From the NCBI GenBank assembly GCA_023678885.1, contig CM042979.1, positions 23,302,981 through 23,366,980 of the forward strand: a stretch of 64,000 bases of DNA, written 5' to 3'. Below, piece after piece: positions 22,292 to 33,059 of the stretch. This DNA is from Pogostemon cablin (lineage: Eukaryota > Streptophyta > Magnoliopsida > Lamiales > Lamiaceae). Each line of letters begins with the position of its first letter. Within the stretch, counting starts at the first letter, position 1. The translations under genes were made by a program, and so were the position numbers. The notes beneath the pieces are model-generated. The model was not told where the DNA came from. It saw nothing but the letters and a program-made list of their open reading frames with translations, and ran no database searches.

Positions 22292-24149
22292 TGATGAGAG
22301 TGAAAATAAGCGTGTTTTAGTGTCCAATTTAACACCTTTTTGATTGATATTCTTGTCATATATTAGCATAATGGTCTTATATTCATTATATGTGAGAAAA
22401 AGGTGCACTTGAGGTGTTTTGTTGTGTTTTAGGTGGAAAAAGGATGAAAAGAGCCAAGTTTGAGAAAAGGTGCAATTTGTGCAAGAATGCTGATAAACGC
22501 ACGTCGAACTTGTATAATTATTCTGTATTGATGTGGAGCTCTGAACGGGAAGTGTGATACATGATTGGAAAGCCAATGAAGAGAGGGTCGTTTTGGCGTA
22601 AAGAACATCCCATTCGGAGTCCGAACGAGGAAGTTATGAGCAAAGTGGTGACGCAGCGCGAGCTGTGCCGAACAGAATTGCAGTGCTACTTTCCATGGCC
22701 TGTTACATATAAAACTCTTGGAGTTCTTGTGATTTCTTTATATGGATAGAAAGCCAAGGAAGAGAGGATCGCGTGAGTGCAAAAATCACTCAATTCGGAG
22801 GTCGGACGTGAAAGTTATACGTGAAACGGAGAGACTGCGCAAATCCAGTAGCAGGGTTCGACCTGTGGTTCGACCAAAGAGGGAGTGGTTCGACCTGTTT
22901 GACGAGGTCGAACCTACGTGCGGGAACTTACGTATTTTTGAGGCCAAAACGCGTGGGATCACTTGAAAAGCCCATTCCAAGCCCTAGAGACGTGATTACA
23001 AGTATAAAAGGAGGCTCATGCAGTCAAGAAAAACATCACCAATCACCGAGGAGAGGCCACAACCATACAACACCCCACAAGGGGGGATCACCCCCCATCC
23101 ATCATCCACTTCATTTCCTTCATCCATCCATCACTTTGAAGATTCGTTTGTGGAATCAAGAGGAGAACCAAGAGGAGGATTCAAGATGGAGAAGGGCATG
23201 AAGACGCCTACATCAAGGGTTTATTCGTTTCCTAATTTATCTTGTATTTGGACATCCGGGTAAGATCTATCCAACACCCATGATTGTTCTTCGAAACATC
23301 ATGGGCTAGAGCCTTTTTGGTAGATTTAGGAGTTTGAAGGTTTTATCTAGTTAATTGAACTTCCATGTATACACTCCGTACAACACTACTTGTGGATTAT
23401 TTTATATATGATTGTGCTTTCTTAATCCATATTGACGGTCGTTTTGTGCATCTTCAATTGGTATATAGAGTCTGAATATATATCTTGGTTTTAGATTGAG
23501 TGCGTTCACCGCTGAACAGGATTCCATGTTATGATTCTAAGTGAGGGGACTCCGAAGCTTCATTAGAACTATCATATATGAATACTTATTAATTGAATTG
23601 AATTCGGATTATTAAGTAGGATAAAGAGGATAATTTCATAGTACCTATAAAGGGAGATCATATCGGGTTAGAGTACCAATCCTAGGGGGAAATAATTGAT
23701 ACTGATAGTACCTAGAAAGGGGGGTGAAATTATATCTCTTGCTCCGAGGTTATTCACACGTGTTACACGCATGTTTACTTGTGTCTATAGAGTAGATATG
23801 CATGATTTAGTGATGCGTCCATATTCCACAAGGCAGAGTCGGACATTGACACATGGAAGAGAAGTTAAGTAGTGAAACTGGATTATCCTAGAGCTACCTA
23901 TTCTCCTACTTGATCCACTTTCGTATTCTTCAAGTGATATTTATTTTATTTGTTATTTTAATTACTTGTTTATTAGTTTAATAATTCTAAACATCAAACT
24001 CTTATTGCTTTGTCTTAATTAATTTAGATAATAATTTAATTGATAATACGCCGTCCCTTGGGTTCGATATTCACTTGGTCACCTTTCGAAACTACAATTG
24101 ATATCCTTCATACTTGGGGATTAATTGTGTGTTGAGAAAACGCTCATCA
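22292..24149 (+). repeat. 5' LTR of the plus-strand element
   Basis: 1858 bp, beginning TGATGAGAGTGAAAATAAGC and ending CGCTCATCA. TATAAAAG box at 23003-23010. A small array (three GGTTCGACC and one GGTCGAACC) at 22855-22914 lies 88 bp upstream of it. Confidence 0.95.
23003..23010 (+). promoter_or_regulatory. TATA box of the plus-strand LTR promoter
   Basis: TATAAAAG in AAGTATAAAAGGAGGC, conserved at the same place in every LTR of this family in the window (29663, minus strand at 20092 and 41805, and TATAAAAA at 48305). Confidence 0.75.
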
Positions 24150-24155
24150 AGTTCT

Positions 24156-24173
24156 TGGCGCCGTTGCCGGGGA
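24156..24173 (+). other. Primer binding site, tRNA-Asp
   Basis: TGGCGCCGTTGCCGGGGA, six bases after the LTR, is complementary to the 3' end of plant tRNA-Asp (ending CCCCGGCAACGGCGCCA). It is the start site for minus-strand DNA synthesis. Confidence 0.9.
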
Positions 24174-24336
24174 CGGCTGTAATTATTAATTTTATTATTT
24201 CTAGTTTGATTAAGATATTTTTTTTTCTCTTTTATTTGTGATTATTTATTTCTATCTAACCTTGATTTTTTCCGAGTTACTTGTGCGCTTGTAAAAGGAA
24301 AGGAAGGAAAAGAAAGAATAACACACTGCGCTAAAC

Positions 24337-26070
24337 ATGGTCGGAGCAAGGCAGAATCCGGATAATGTTGCCATACGTGAAATTTTCACGAACTATGGGA
24401 ATGTCAACATGGGGTTGATAGGAGCAAGGGGGGAAGATGATGATTTTGAGATAAATCCCGCTCTTATTAACATGGTAGAGAAGAATCCATTTTCTGGAGA
24501 TTGGTTTGAAGATCCATATCAACATCTCCGAAGATTTCTTGGTTATGCAAACACTCAAAAAGGAGCTGGAGCTCATGATAATGCTAGGCGGATCGCCTTA
24601 TTCAAGTTCTCTTTGATTGATGGAGCAGAAGCTTGGTATGACACTCTTGATGCCACAGATTGCACTACATGGGACCAACTGCAGCAGAAGTTCTTGGAGA
24701 GATACATGCCACCCTCAAGGATCTTAAGAATAAGGCAAGAGATCACCCAATTTGTTATGAATCAGGGTGAGAAATTTTATGAGGTGTGGGATAGGTTTAA
24801 AGACATGCTCAGGAGGTGCCCACAGCATGGAATGTCTAAGGCTGACTACATAAGTATCTTCTATTATGGATTGGATTGTGAGTCGTGTGTTTTTATTGAT
24901 GCATCATCAGGAGGAGCGCTGTTATCAAAGACAACACTTGAAGTAGAAAAGTTATTTGAAGACATCTCTATGAATTTACGTGACTGGCCAGTAGAGAGAG
25001 ATAGAGGATCATATGTACTTGGCAAGGTGGCGCAGGTTGAACATCAAATGGTGAAGCCGAATAGGGATGATGAGATCGTCTCTAGTCTAGCTAACATCAA
25101 CAAGCTACTAGAGTCCCAGCAAAGGCAAATCACAGAGTTGACACAAAGGGGGCCTAGTAGGCAGCAGCAAGAAGTGAAGAGTGTTGAGGATACCTTCCAT
25201 CGATACAGGGCTGAGAATGATGCAAGGATTGATCGTCTTGAGGATACCATGAATGTTGAGCATGTAGATTTATCTAAGCAGTTGAAGGAGCTTACCTTGA
25301 TTATGGGGCAGATGACCGTAAATGTGAATCAATTGACACAAACATTGGAGAATAAAGCCATCACATTGAGGTATGAAACACAGTATGAAGGATCGACGGA
25401 GCCGGAATTGAAATCTGAAGCAAAAAGAGCCCGATTCGACCAGGATCAAGAGGGTTCGACCAAATCTGTTGGTCGAACCAAGGTCGAACTAACCTGTTCG
25501 CGACCCTCTATTTTGATGGAAGTGAGGTTCGACCACGACTCTCCTGGTTCGACCAAATCACCAGGTCAAACCCAGGTCGAACCACATATCCTGGAGCACC
25601 CTGTTTTGTCGCAGCAACGGTTCGACCATGACAGACATGGTTCGACCAGTCCATCTGGTCGAACCCTGGTCGAACCGAAGGGCAGAAATAGTACAGTAGG
25701 CCGGTTCGACCAAGGGAGAAGTGGTTCGACCTGTCCTGATGGTCGAATCCATGTCGAACCCCAAGTTCAAAGTGAGAGCAGCATGCCAGACGACTGGTTC
25801 GACCAAAGCATTGATGGTTCGACCAATCACCCAAGTCGAACCCATGTCGAACCTCAATTACAGAAAGAGAGCAGTCTTCCAGGAGATAGGTTCGACTATT
25901 ACGTACCTGGTTCGACCTCTCAAACAGGTCGAACCCAGGTCGAACCTCAAATTCAAAAAAAGAGCCGTTGTCCAGAAGGTAAGTTCGACCAGTACGTGCC
26001 TGGTTCGACCTGTTCCACAGGTCGAACCCATCCAGAAGTTGCCCGTTTCTATGCCAAATGTTCCGCATGA
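24337..26070 (+). CDS. gag: Gag of the plus-strand element, with GGTTCGACC-encoded repeat peptide
   Basis: 577 codons from ATG 24337. Residues about 45-220 are a retrotransposon gag capsid domain (FKFSLIDGAEAWYDTLDATD, WDQLQQKFLERYMPPS, EKFYEVWDRFKDMLRRCPQH). A coiled-coil part follows (LLESQQRQITELTQ). The RGG-like stretch found at this place in the minus-strand element's Gag is missing. From 25432 to 26029 the frame runs through about seven units of roughly 90 nt that each read RFD...GST...GRT...VEP. In the last unit the frame slips near 26030, ending at TGA 26068-26070, while the protease frame continues from the overlapping ORF. Whether the slip is a mutation or a programmed frameshift cannot be told here; in the minus-strand relative both parts are in one frame, which favours mutation. 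Confidence 0.85.
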   Translation: MVGARQNPDNVAIREIFTNYGNVNMGLIGARGEDDDFEINPALINMVEKNPFSGDWFEDPYQHLRRFLGYANTQKGAGAHDNARRIALFKFSLIDGAEAWYDTLDATDCTTWDQLQQKFLERYMPPSRILRIRQEITQFVMNQGEKFYEVWDRFKDMLRRCPQHGMSKADYISIFYYGLDCESCVFIDASSGGALLSKTTLEVEKLFEDISMNLRDWPVERDRGSYVLGKVAQVEHQMVKPNRDDEIVSSLANINKLLESQQRQITELTQRGPSRQQQEVKSVEDTFHRYRAENDARIDRLEDTMNVEHVDLSKQLKELTLIMGQMTVNVNQLTQTLENKAITLRYETQYEGSTEPELKSEAKRARFDQDQEGSTKSVGRTKVELTCSRPSILMEVRFDHDSPGSTKSPGQTQVEPHILEHPVLSQQRFDHDRHGSTSPSGRTLVEPKGRNSTVGRFDQGRSGSTCPDGRIHVEPQVQSESSMPDDWFDQSIDGSTNHPSRTHVEPQLQKESSLPGDRFDYYVPGSTSQTGRTQVEPQIQKKSRCPEGKFDQYVPGSTCSTGRTHPEVARFYAKCSA

Positions 26071-27118
26071 TGTTGATGTTACTCCAATACCATTACATGA
26101 GCAGAATACTGAGCTTACAATGGAGAAGAAGTGGAAAGAAGCAAAGAGATTGAGAGCCAAGAAGGATAAAGCGAAGGAGGTTGAACGTGATGAATGGAGA
26201 AGACCAAAGACCAAGATACCTCCTCCGTTTCCTTCGAGATTGGCCGAGAAGGGATTGGAAGAAAAGTTCAAGAGGTTTCACGATGTCATGAGCAAAGTAA
26301 GCTTGAACATTCCTTTCTCTGAAGCAATCATGGAGATGCCATACTATGCCCGAATCCTCAAGAATATTATATCAAAGAAGAGAAGCTTGAACGGAGTAGA
26401 GATGGTAAACCTATCAGAGAATTACAGCTCGATCCTTCAAAGGAAGCTGCCTGCAAAGTTAAAGGATCCGGGAAGCTTCACCATTCTTTGTGACATTGGA
26501 AAAGGGTCGGCACATAAAGCCTTGTGTGATTTGGGGGCAAGCGTTAACTTGATGCCTTTGTCCATATTTAAAAGGCTTAGTTTGGGGAAGTTAACTCCCA
26601 CGAATATTGCTCTTCAATTGGCGGATAGATCCATGACTTGTCCGAAGGGTTTAATTGAAGATGTTTTAGTGAGAGTGGATAAGTTAGTTTTTCCCGTGGA
26701 TTTTCTTGTACTTGACATGGAAGATGATAAGGGTGACATTCCCCTTATTTTGGGACGACCGTTCCTTGCCACAGCTGGAGCTATGATAGATGTTAAGGAA
26801 GGAAAACTTAGACTGCGAATGGATAATGAAGATGTGATTTTCTCTCTTGATCATGCAATGAAGATGCCCATGGAGACTCAATCGTGCGAAAGCATAGATG
26901 TGGTTTCTAACTTGTTTAATCTTGATTTTTCTAAGACAGGTGATTCTGAATTTAAGTGGAAGGTTGACAAGGAGGAGTCTAGACAACCATGGGAGGAAGA
27001 AAATTTCAATGATCATATTTTTGTGACCAAGAAAGATGAGGTGTTGAGTGTAGACAAGAAGAGGAAAAGAAAGTACTTGAAGGTGAGGATGCGAGAAGAC
27101 CGTCCTCTACCGTCGTGA
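26030..27118 (+). CDS. Protease part of gag-pro, plus-strand element
   Basis: Continuation of Gag in the +1-shifted frame (open from 25721). A basic linker (EKKWKEAKRLRAKKDKAKEV, IPPPFPSRL) is followed by a retropepsin-like fold: CDLGASVNLMPLSIF holds the active-site D (DLGA in place of DTGA, usual in Athila), and PLILGRPFLATAGAMIDV is the second conserved part. The ORF ends TGA at 27116-27118, after an abrupt join to sequence that lies beyond pol in the full element. There is no reverse transcriptase, RNase H or integrase. Confidence 0.85.
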   Translation: MQKLPVSMPNVPHDVDVTPIPLHEQNTELTMEKKWKEAKRLRAKKDKAKEVERDEWRRPKTKIPPPFPSRLAEKGLEEKFKRFHDVMSKVSLNIPFSEAIMEMPYYARILKNIISKKRSLNGVEMVNLSENYSSILQRKLPAKLKDPGSFTILCDIGKGSAHKALCDLGASVNLMPLSIFKRLSLGKLTPTNIALQLADRSMTCPKGLIEDVLVRVDKLVFPVDFLVLDMEDDKGDIPLILGRPFLATAGAMIDVKEGKLRLRMDNEDVIFSLDHAMKMPMETQSCESIDVVSNLFNLDFSKTGDSEFKWKVDKEESRQPWEEENFNDHIFVTKKDEVLSVDKKRKRKYLKVRMREDRPLPS

Positions 27119-28951
27119 CTCTACGACGTTAAACATAAGCGCCTGTTGGGGGCTTGCCCTTTCGTTTTATTGCTTTATTTCTTTCGTGTGAGTAAGAAAT
27201 TTTTATATTTAAGGTGCTTACTAATCGGAAATTACATCTCTTTTCAAACTTAGTTTCAACTTACGTTTTTACTAAGTTTGGGGGGGGTGTGATGTTCTTA
27301 CCTCATTGAAGCACCAAGAATATAATATTTTCTTTGTAATGTTTGCTAGGGGAGTTGATTTTTTGCGGTATATTGAAACTTTAATCGATTTTGATATGTC
27401 GATTTTTTACAATTTGCCTAGTGTTCAGTGGTGTTTCTAGTGTGTGGAGTCGATTACATAGTCAATTAATTCTTTCTTATAGTTCTCCTATTTTATTATT
27501 GATGAATCCTGTGATGATGAGTTTGTTTGAGCTTTGATGATAGAAAAGGGTAACTAGGTGGCAAGACGAGTTCTACATTGAGGTTTTGACTCGAGGAGCT
27601 CGTGCGCACGTTGAAGAAAAATCAGGTGCCCTCATTCCCTTATTTTAATTTTTATATATGCTTTTAATTCATGGAGTGGAAGGATTAAGTTTAAGGTGGT
27701 GATCCATGTGAGCTTATATGTTTAAAATTGTCTTTGAAATTCATATGCCTTTGAAATTGATGAAGGAAGTGTACTTGAGTTATATTGTGATATGAAGTTC
27801 TATGTGTACTTGTGGGATATTGCTTACCATGAAAAATGCTCTGTTACTTGTTAAAAACCCATGTGAGATTTTGAGCCTCGTTGATCATGTACATAATCAC
27901 ATGATATTTCTTTCTGGTGAGTATCGTTCTTGTGCGTGTATTCTAGAACTTGCCTTGAGTCTCCTTGAATATTCAAGATTAGTCTAGCGGATTATGGAAA
28001 TGATATTAGGCCATCTTTGCTAATTAACCCGTATTTTCCCATATACTTTACCTGAATTCATTATATCCCTAGTCAGCCCATTTGAGCCTTCTTAAATCCA
28101 TTCTTTTGATAGCCAATAAAGCTTAATTGAAGAGAGTGGTGATTTGAGGGATGATAAGGATGATGAAAGAAAAATCTTAAGGATCAAGAAGAAATTCGTG
28201 GAGTAGTGCTTAAATCTAGTACTCCATGGAATCAAACACCTAGGGTAGTGCTTAAATCTAGTACCCTATGGAGGATGTGAGAGGTAGTGCCCGAAACTGG
28301 TACCTCGAAAGAGAAAGAAAAGAGAAAAAAAGGTGAAGAAAAGGAGAATGATGGAGTTGAAGAGCTAGGAAAAGTTAAAAAAGAAAATATGTTGTGCTTG
28401 AAGGAGAAAGATGGGAGAGTTTGAAGAGAATGTTGTGCTTGATTGAAGTGATGAGGAAGAATGAAAGATCGAGAGAGACTGCAGCTTGATTGATCCGAGT
28501 TTTGAGTCACTTATCCATATACTTCTCACCTATTCCAAAGAGCCTACATTACAACCTAATAAAAGACCTTTTTGATCTATGATTTACTAGCTACAAGTAA
28601 AAGGAGAGTTGAGACAATAGACAACTTATGGTTACGCATTCACTTGAATTGAATTTGAGCGTAAACACCTTATCCCATAAGTGTACATCTTTTACACTTG
28701 AGTGCGAGTGATATATACTTCCCGTGAGAATATTTTGATGGAGCATTTGAATTGGTGGTGATTGTCTTAACTTGTATGCTATGAATTGATTATTACACGT
28801 AATAAGAGTTGCATGACCTAAGTTGATGACAATTGTATTTTGAATGGGGTATTGGTCATAGTCCTTGTTTCCCCGCTAATTTTCTTACTCTCTCTTTCTC
28901 TTTATCTTTATTTTGTTGCCTCGGGACGAGCAACGGGTAAGTTTGGGGGAT
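27119..28951 (+). other. Post-pol noncoding region and polypurine tracts, plus-strand element
   Basis: Contains TTTGGGGGGGGTGTGATG at about 27280-27297, a second purine-rich tract matched in the minus-strand element at about 34430-34445, and the proper tract AAGTTTGGGGGAT before the LTR at 28952. No coding region is supported. The repeated GTAGTGCTTAAATCTAGTAC words occur near 28203 and 28244. Confidence 0.8.
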
Positions 28952-31707
28952 TGATGAGAGTGAAAATAAGCGTGTTTTAGTGTCCAATTTAACACCTTTT
29001 TGATTGATATTCTTGTCATATATTAGCATAATGGTCTTATATTCATTATATATGAGAAAAAGGTGCACTTGAGGTGTTTTGTTGTGTTTTAGGTGGAAAA
29101 AGGATGAAAAGAACCAAGTTTGAGAAAAGGTGCAATTTGTGCAAGAATGCTGATAAACGCACGTCGAACTTGTATAATTATTCTGTATTGATGTGGAGCT
29201 CTGAACGGGAAGTGTGATACATGATTGGAAAGCCACTGAAGAGAGAGTCGTTTTGGCGTAAAGAACATCCCATTCGGAGTCCGAACGAGGAAGTTATGAG
29301 CAAAGTGGTGACGCCGCGCGAGCTGTGCCGAACAGAATTGCAGTGCTACTTTCCATGGCCTGTTACATATTCAACTCTTAGAGTTCTTGTAATTTTTTTA
29401 TATGGATAGAAAGCCAAGGAAGAGAGGATCGCGTGAGTGCAAAAATCACTCAATTCGGAGGTCGGACGTGAAAGTTATACGCGAAATGGAGAGACTGCGC
29501 AAATCCAGTAGCAGGGTTCGACCTGTGGTTCGACCAAAGAGGGAGTGGTTCGACCTGTTTGACGAGGTCGAACCTACGTGTGGGAACTTACGTATTTTTG
29601 AGGCCAAAACACGTGGGATCACTTGAAAAACCCATTCCAAGCCCTAGAGACGTGATTACAAGTATAAAAGGAGGCTCATGCAGTCAAGAAAAACGTCACC
29701 AATCACCGAGGAGAGGCCACAACCATACAACACCCCACAAGGGGGGATCACCCCCCATCCATCATCCACTTCCTTTCCTTCATCCATCCATCACTTTGAA
29801 GATTCGTTTGTGGAATCAAGAGGAGAACCAAGAGGAGGATTCAAGATGGAGAAGGGCATGAAGACGCCTACATCAAGGGTTTATTCGTTTCCTAATTTAT
29901 CTTGTATTTGGACATCCGGGTAAGATCTATCCAACACCCATGATTGTTCTTCGAAACATCATGGGCTAGAGCCTTTTTGGTAGATTTAGGAGTTTGAAGG
30001 TTTTATCTAGTTAATTGAACTTCCATGTATACACTCCGTACAACACTACTTGTGGATTATTTTATATATGATTGTGCTTTCTTAATCCATATTCACGGTC
30101 GTTTTGTGCATCTTCAATTGGTATATAGAGTCTGAATATATATCTTGGTTGTAGATTGAGTGCGTTCACCGCTGAACAGGATTCCATGTTATGATTCTAA
30201 GTGAGGGGACTCCGAAGCTTCATTAGAACTATCATATATGAATACTTATTAATTGAATTGAATTCGGATTATTAAGTAGGATAAAGAGGATAACTTCATA
30301 GTACCTATAAAGGGAGATCATATCGGGTTAGAGTACCAATCCTAGGGGGAAGTAATTGATACTGATAGTACCTAGAAAGGGGGGTGAAATTATATCTCTT
30401 GCTCCGAGGTTATTCACACGTGTTACACGCATGTTTACTTGTGTCTATAGAGTAGATATGCATGGTTTAGTGATGCGTCCATATTCCACAAGGCAGAGTC
30501 GGACATTGACACATGGAAGAGAAGTTAAGTAGTGAAACTAGATTATCCTAGAGCTACCTATTCTCCTACTTGATCCACTTTCGTATTCTTCAAGTGATAT
30601 TTATTTTATTTGTTATTTTAATTACTTGTTTATTAGTTTAATAATTCTAAACATCAAACTCTTATTGCTTTGTCTTAATTAATTTAGATAATAATTTAAT
30701 TGATAATACACCGTCCCTTGGGTTCGATATTCACTTGGTCACCTTTCGAAACTACAATTGATATGCCTACATCAAGGGTTTATTCGTTTCCTAATTTATC
30801 TTGTATTTGGACATCAGGGTAAGATCTATCCAACACCCATGATTGTTCTTCGAAACATCATGGGCTAGAGCCTTTTTGGTAGATTTAGGAGTTTGAAGGT
30901 TTTATCTAGTTAATTGAACTTCCATGTATACACTCCGTACAACACTACTTGTGGATTATTTTATATATGATTGTGCTTTCTTAATCCATATTCACGGTCG
31001 TTTTGTGCATCTTCAATTGGTATATAGAGTCTGAATATATATCTTGGTTGTAGATTGAGTGCGTTCACCGCTGAACAGGATTCCATGTTATGATTCTAAG
31101 TGAGGAGACTCCGAAGCTTCATTAGAACTATCATATATGAATACTTATTAATTGAATTGAATTCGGATTATTAAGTAGGATAAAGAGGATAATTTCATAG
31201 TACCTATAAAGGGAGATCATATCGGGTTAGAGTACCAATCCTAGGGGAAAATAATTGATACTGATAGTACCTAGAAAGGGGGTGAAATTATATCTCTTGC
31301 TCCGAGGTTATTCACACGTGTTACACGAATGTTTACTTGTGTCTATAGAGTAGATATGCATGGTTTAGTGATGCGTCCATATTCCACAAGGCAGAGTCGG
31401 ACATTGACACATGGAAGAGAAGTTAAGTAGTGAAACTGAATTATCCTAGAGCTACCTATTCTCCTACTTGATCCACTTTCGTATTCTTCAAGTGATATTT
31501 ATTTTATTTGTTATTTTAATTACTTGTTTATTAGTTTAATAATTCTAAACATCAAACTCTTATTGCTTTGTCTTAATTAATTTAGATAATAATTTAATTG
31601 ATAATACGCCGTCCCTTGGGTTCGATATTCACTTGGTCACCTTTCGAAACTACAATTGATATCCTTCATACTTGGGGATTAATTGTGTGTTGAGAAAACG
31701 CTCATCA
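28952..31707 (+). repeat. 3' LTR of the plus-strand element with an 899-bp internal duplication
   Basis: Starts and ends like the 5' LTR but is 2756 bp long. The segment 29866-30764 is repeated in tandem at 30765-31663 (both start GCCTACATCAAGGGTTTATT). Removing one copy gives 1857 bp, against 1858 for the 5' LTR. The copies differ at a few bases (for example CATCCGGG versus CATCAGGG). TATA box at about 29663; GGTTCGACC array at 29515-29574. Confidence 0.95.
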
Positions 31708-31712
31708 TTCGT

Positions 31713-33059
31713 CTCTTGCTGTGCAGCTACTACCGCGATCAGCTGCTCATGAATCAAGCGAAGCTGCTCCCGAGTACCTGGAACTGCTCGCCGCTACTGC
31801 GGTCCTGGAGCATGCTGAGGCGCATCATGCTGCTCTCCTTCCGGAATCTCCATCTCCGGCTGCTCATGTACCTGATCCTCCTCTTCAGACTGCTGCGGCT
31901 GAGGTGGACGGAACTCTCCTCGATCAACAATCTGCTGTAACTCAGCCATCCTTCCCTCAGCACACATCTGTGCTACCGCTCTCCAATCACCACCCGACTT
32001 CGCTGCCACGGATAAAGCGGTGTGTCCTAGAGAATTCATTAGCCTATTCCTTGCTTCCCGAATAGTTTTCAAGTTGCTCACGTCGAAGGGGAACATAAAT
32101 TCGAAAGGCTTGAGACCTCTCGTGAAAAACTAATCTCCATTTCTAAAATGGGCAAACCCTCCCTTCGCGCACGTGCTCATAATCAAATCGGGTTCTCCTT
32201 CTACTGGTGTAATGCCGGTGAGGTCCAAGTTGTAATGCTCAGCCAAAATCGTCAATAACTCTCCAATATTCACCTTTTGAAAACCAATGGTCTTGAATCG
32301 ATTCAGCTGCGCAATAAAATAAGCTCCAACGTTGAACTTCACTCCATTCAACATACACCACAAGGCATATAACTCTCCTCTAGACACAACACTCCCCTCC
32401 GAGCGGGCGAACAACGTGTTGCTCAGGATGCGGTCCATGTACCTCAAGACAGGGTTCTTTATTGCGGAAGCACGAGCCTGTCTGGTCTTGTAATCACGAA
32501 TCTCCCCAGTGATCTCCCTCCAAAATCGCTTTACACTGAATGCAGCACTTTCTAAACGAGGGATCTCCAAAGGTGTCTCAAACAGCTCGTTGAAATCCTC
32601 AGACGTCCATCTCCTACTCACTCCACCAAGCTGAAACGTACACCGATAGGGGTATCCAAGCGGGTCCTTCTCCATCTCAAACGAACAAACCACTTCCGCT
32701 GTAACATGGAAGTACGTCGGCCTCTTCAACTCCATGAATCTTCGGATCCCTACTTGATCAAACAACCAAAATATATCATCCCCTATTCTCATTATCCTCA
32801 TCGCTTCATCATCTTGGTATCGAGTGCGAGCTATCTTGTCTGAAACTTCTTCCCACTTCTCTTTAATCTCATCCCAACCTTGCATCCTAATCTTGAAGTT
32901 ATCAGGTAAACGGTGTTGTAGCCTCAATTTCCTTGTCACTTTGTCCAAGTTTGAAGGCCTGTCATGCCTCTTCTTTGATCTCTCCTCCTCTGCTTTTCCT
33001 TTTCCTTTACTTGATACTTGTCCCTTTCCTGAAAACAAATACTTCAATCCAACCAACAA
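31713..33059 (-). pseudogene. 3' ORF of the minus-strand Athila-like element (N-terminal and middle parts)
   Basis: Located after pol, where Athila elements carry an extra, sometimes called envelope-like, ORF. Met at 33059; a Lys/Ser-rich start (SGKGQVSSKGKGKAEEERSK) is followed by about 270 residues that resemble the Athila-type ORF family (SRRWTSEDFNELFETP, PVLRYMDRILSNTLFARSEG, SRGELYALWCMLNGVKFNVG). TAG at 32132-32130 interrupts it, then the same frame goes on (MFPFDVSNLKTIREARNRLM) with a Pro/Gln/Glu-rich linker and a second TAG near 31793. The frame reaches the edge of the nested element and continues beyond it at 22286. No signal peptide or transmembrane helix is seen, so an envelope role is not supported. 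Function unknown. Confidence 0.75.

Larger units (their letters stand above)
22292..31707 (+). mobile_element. Non-autonomous Athila-like element with gag and protease only
   Basis: 5' LTR 22292-24149, tRNA-Asp primer site 24156-24173, gag-protease 24337-27118, noncoding 3' region, polypurine tract at about 28941-28951, 3' LTR 28952-31707. The duplication TTCGT flanks both sides (22287-22291 and 31708-31712). Right after the protease (27118) the sequence continues with the words that follow the end of pol in the minus-strand element (CGTCGTGACTCT-ACGACGTTAAACAT, compared at about 34590-34615). Reverse transcriptase, RNase H and integrase are therefore cleanly missing. The LTRs are nearly alike (for example A at 22576, C at 29236), so insertion was recent and must have used pol from elsewhere. 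Confidence 0.95.

Noticed and set aside
31683..32065. Plus-strand ORFs over the 3' ORF of the minus-strand element
   Set aside because: They are antisense shadows; the minus-strand frame connects to conserved Athila-type sequence on one side and to the coiled-coil tail on the other.
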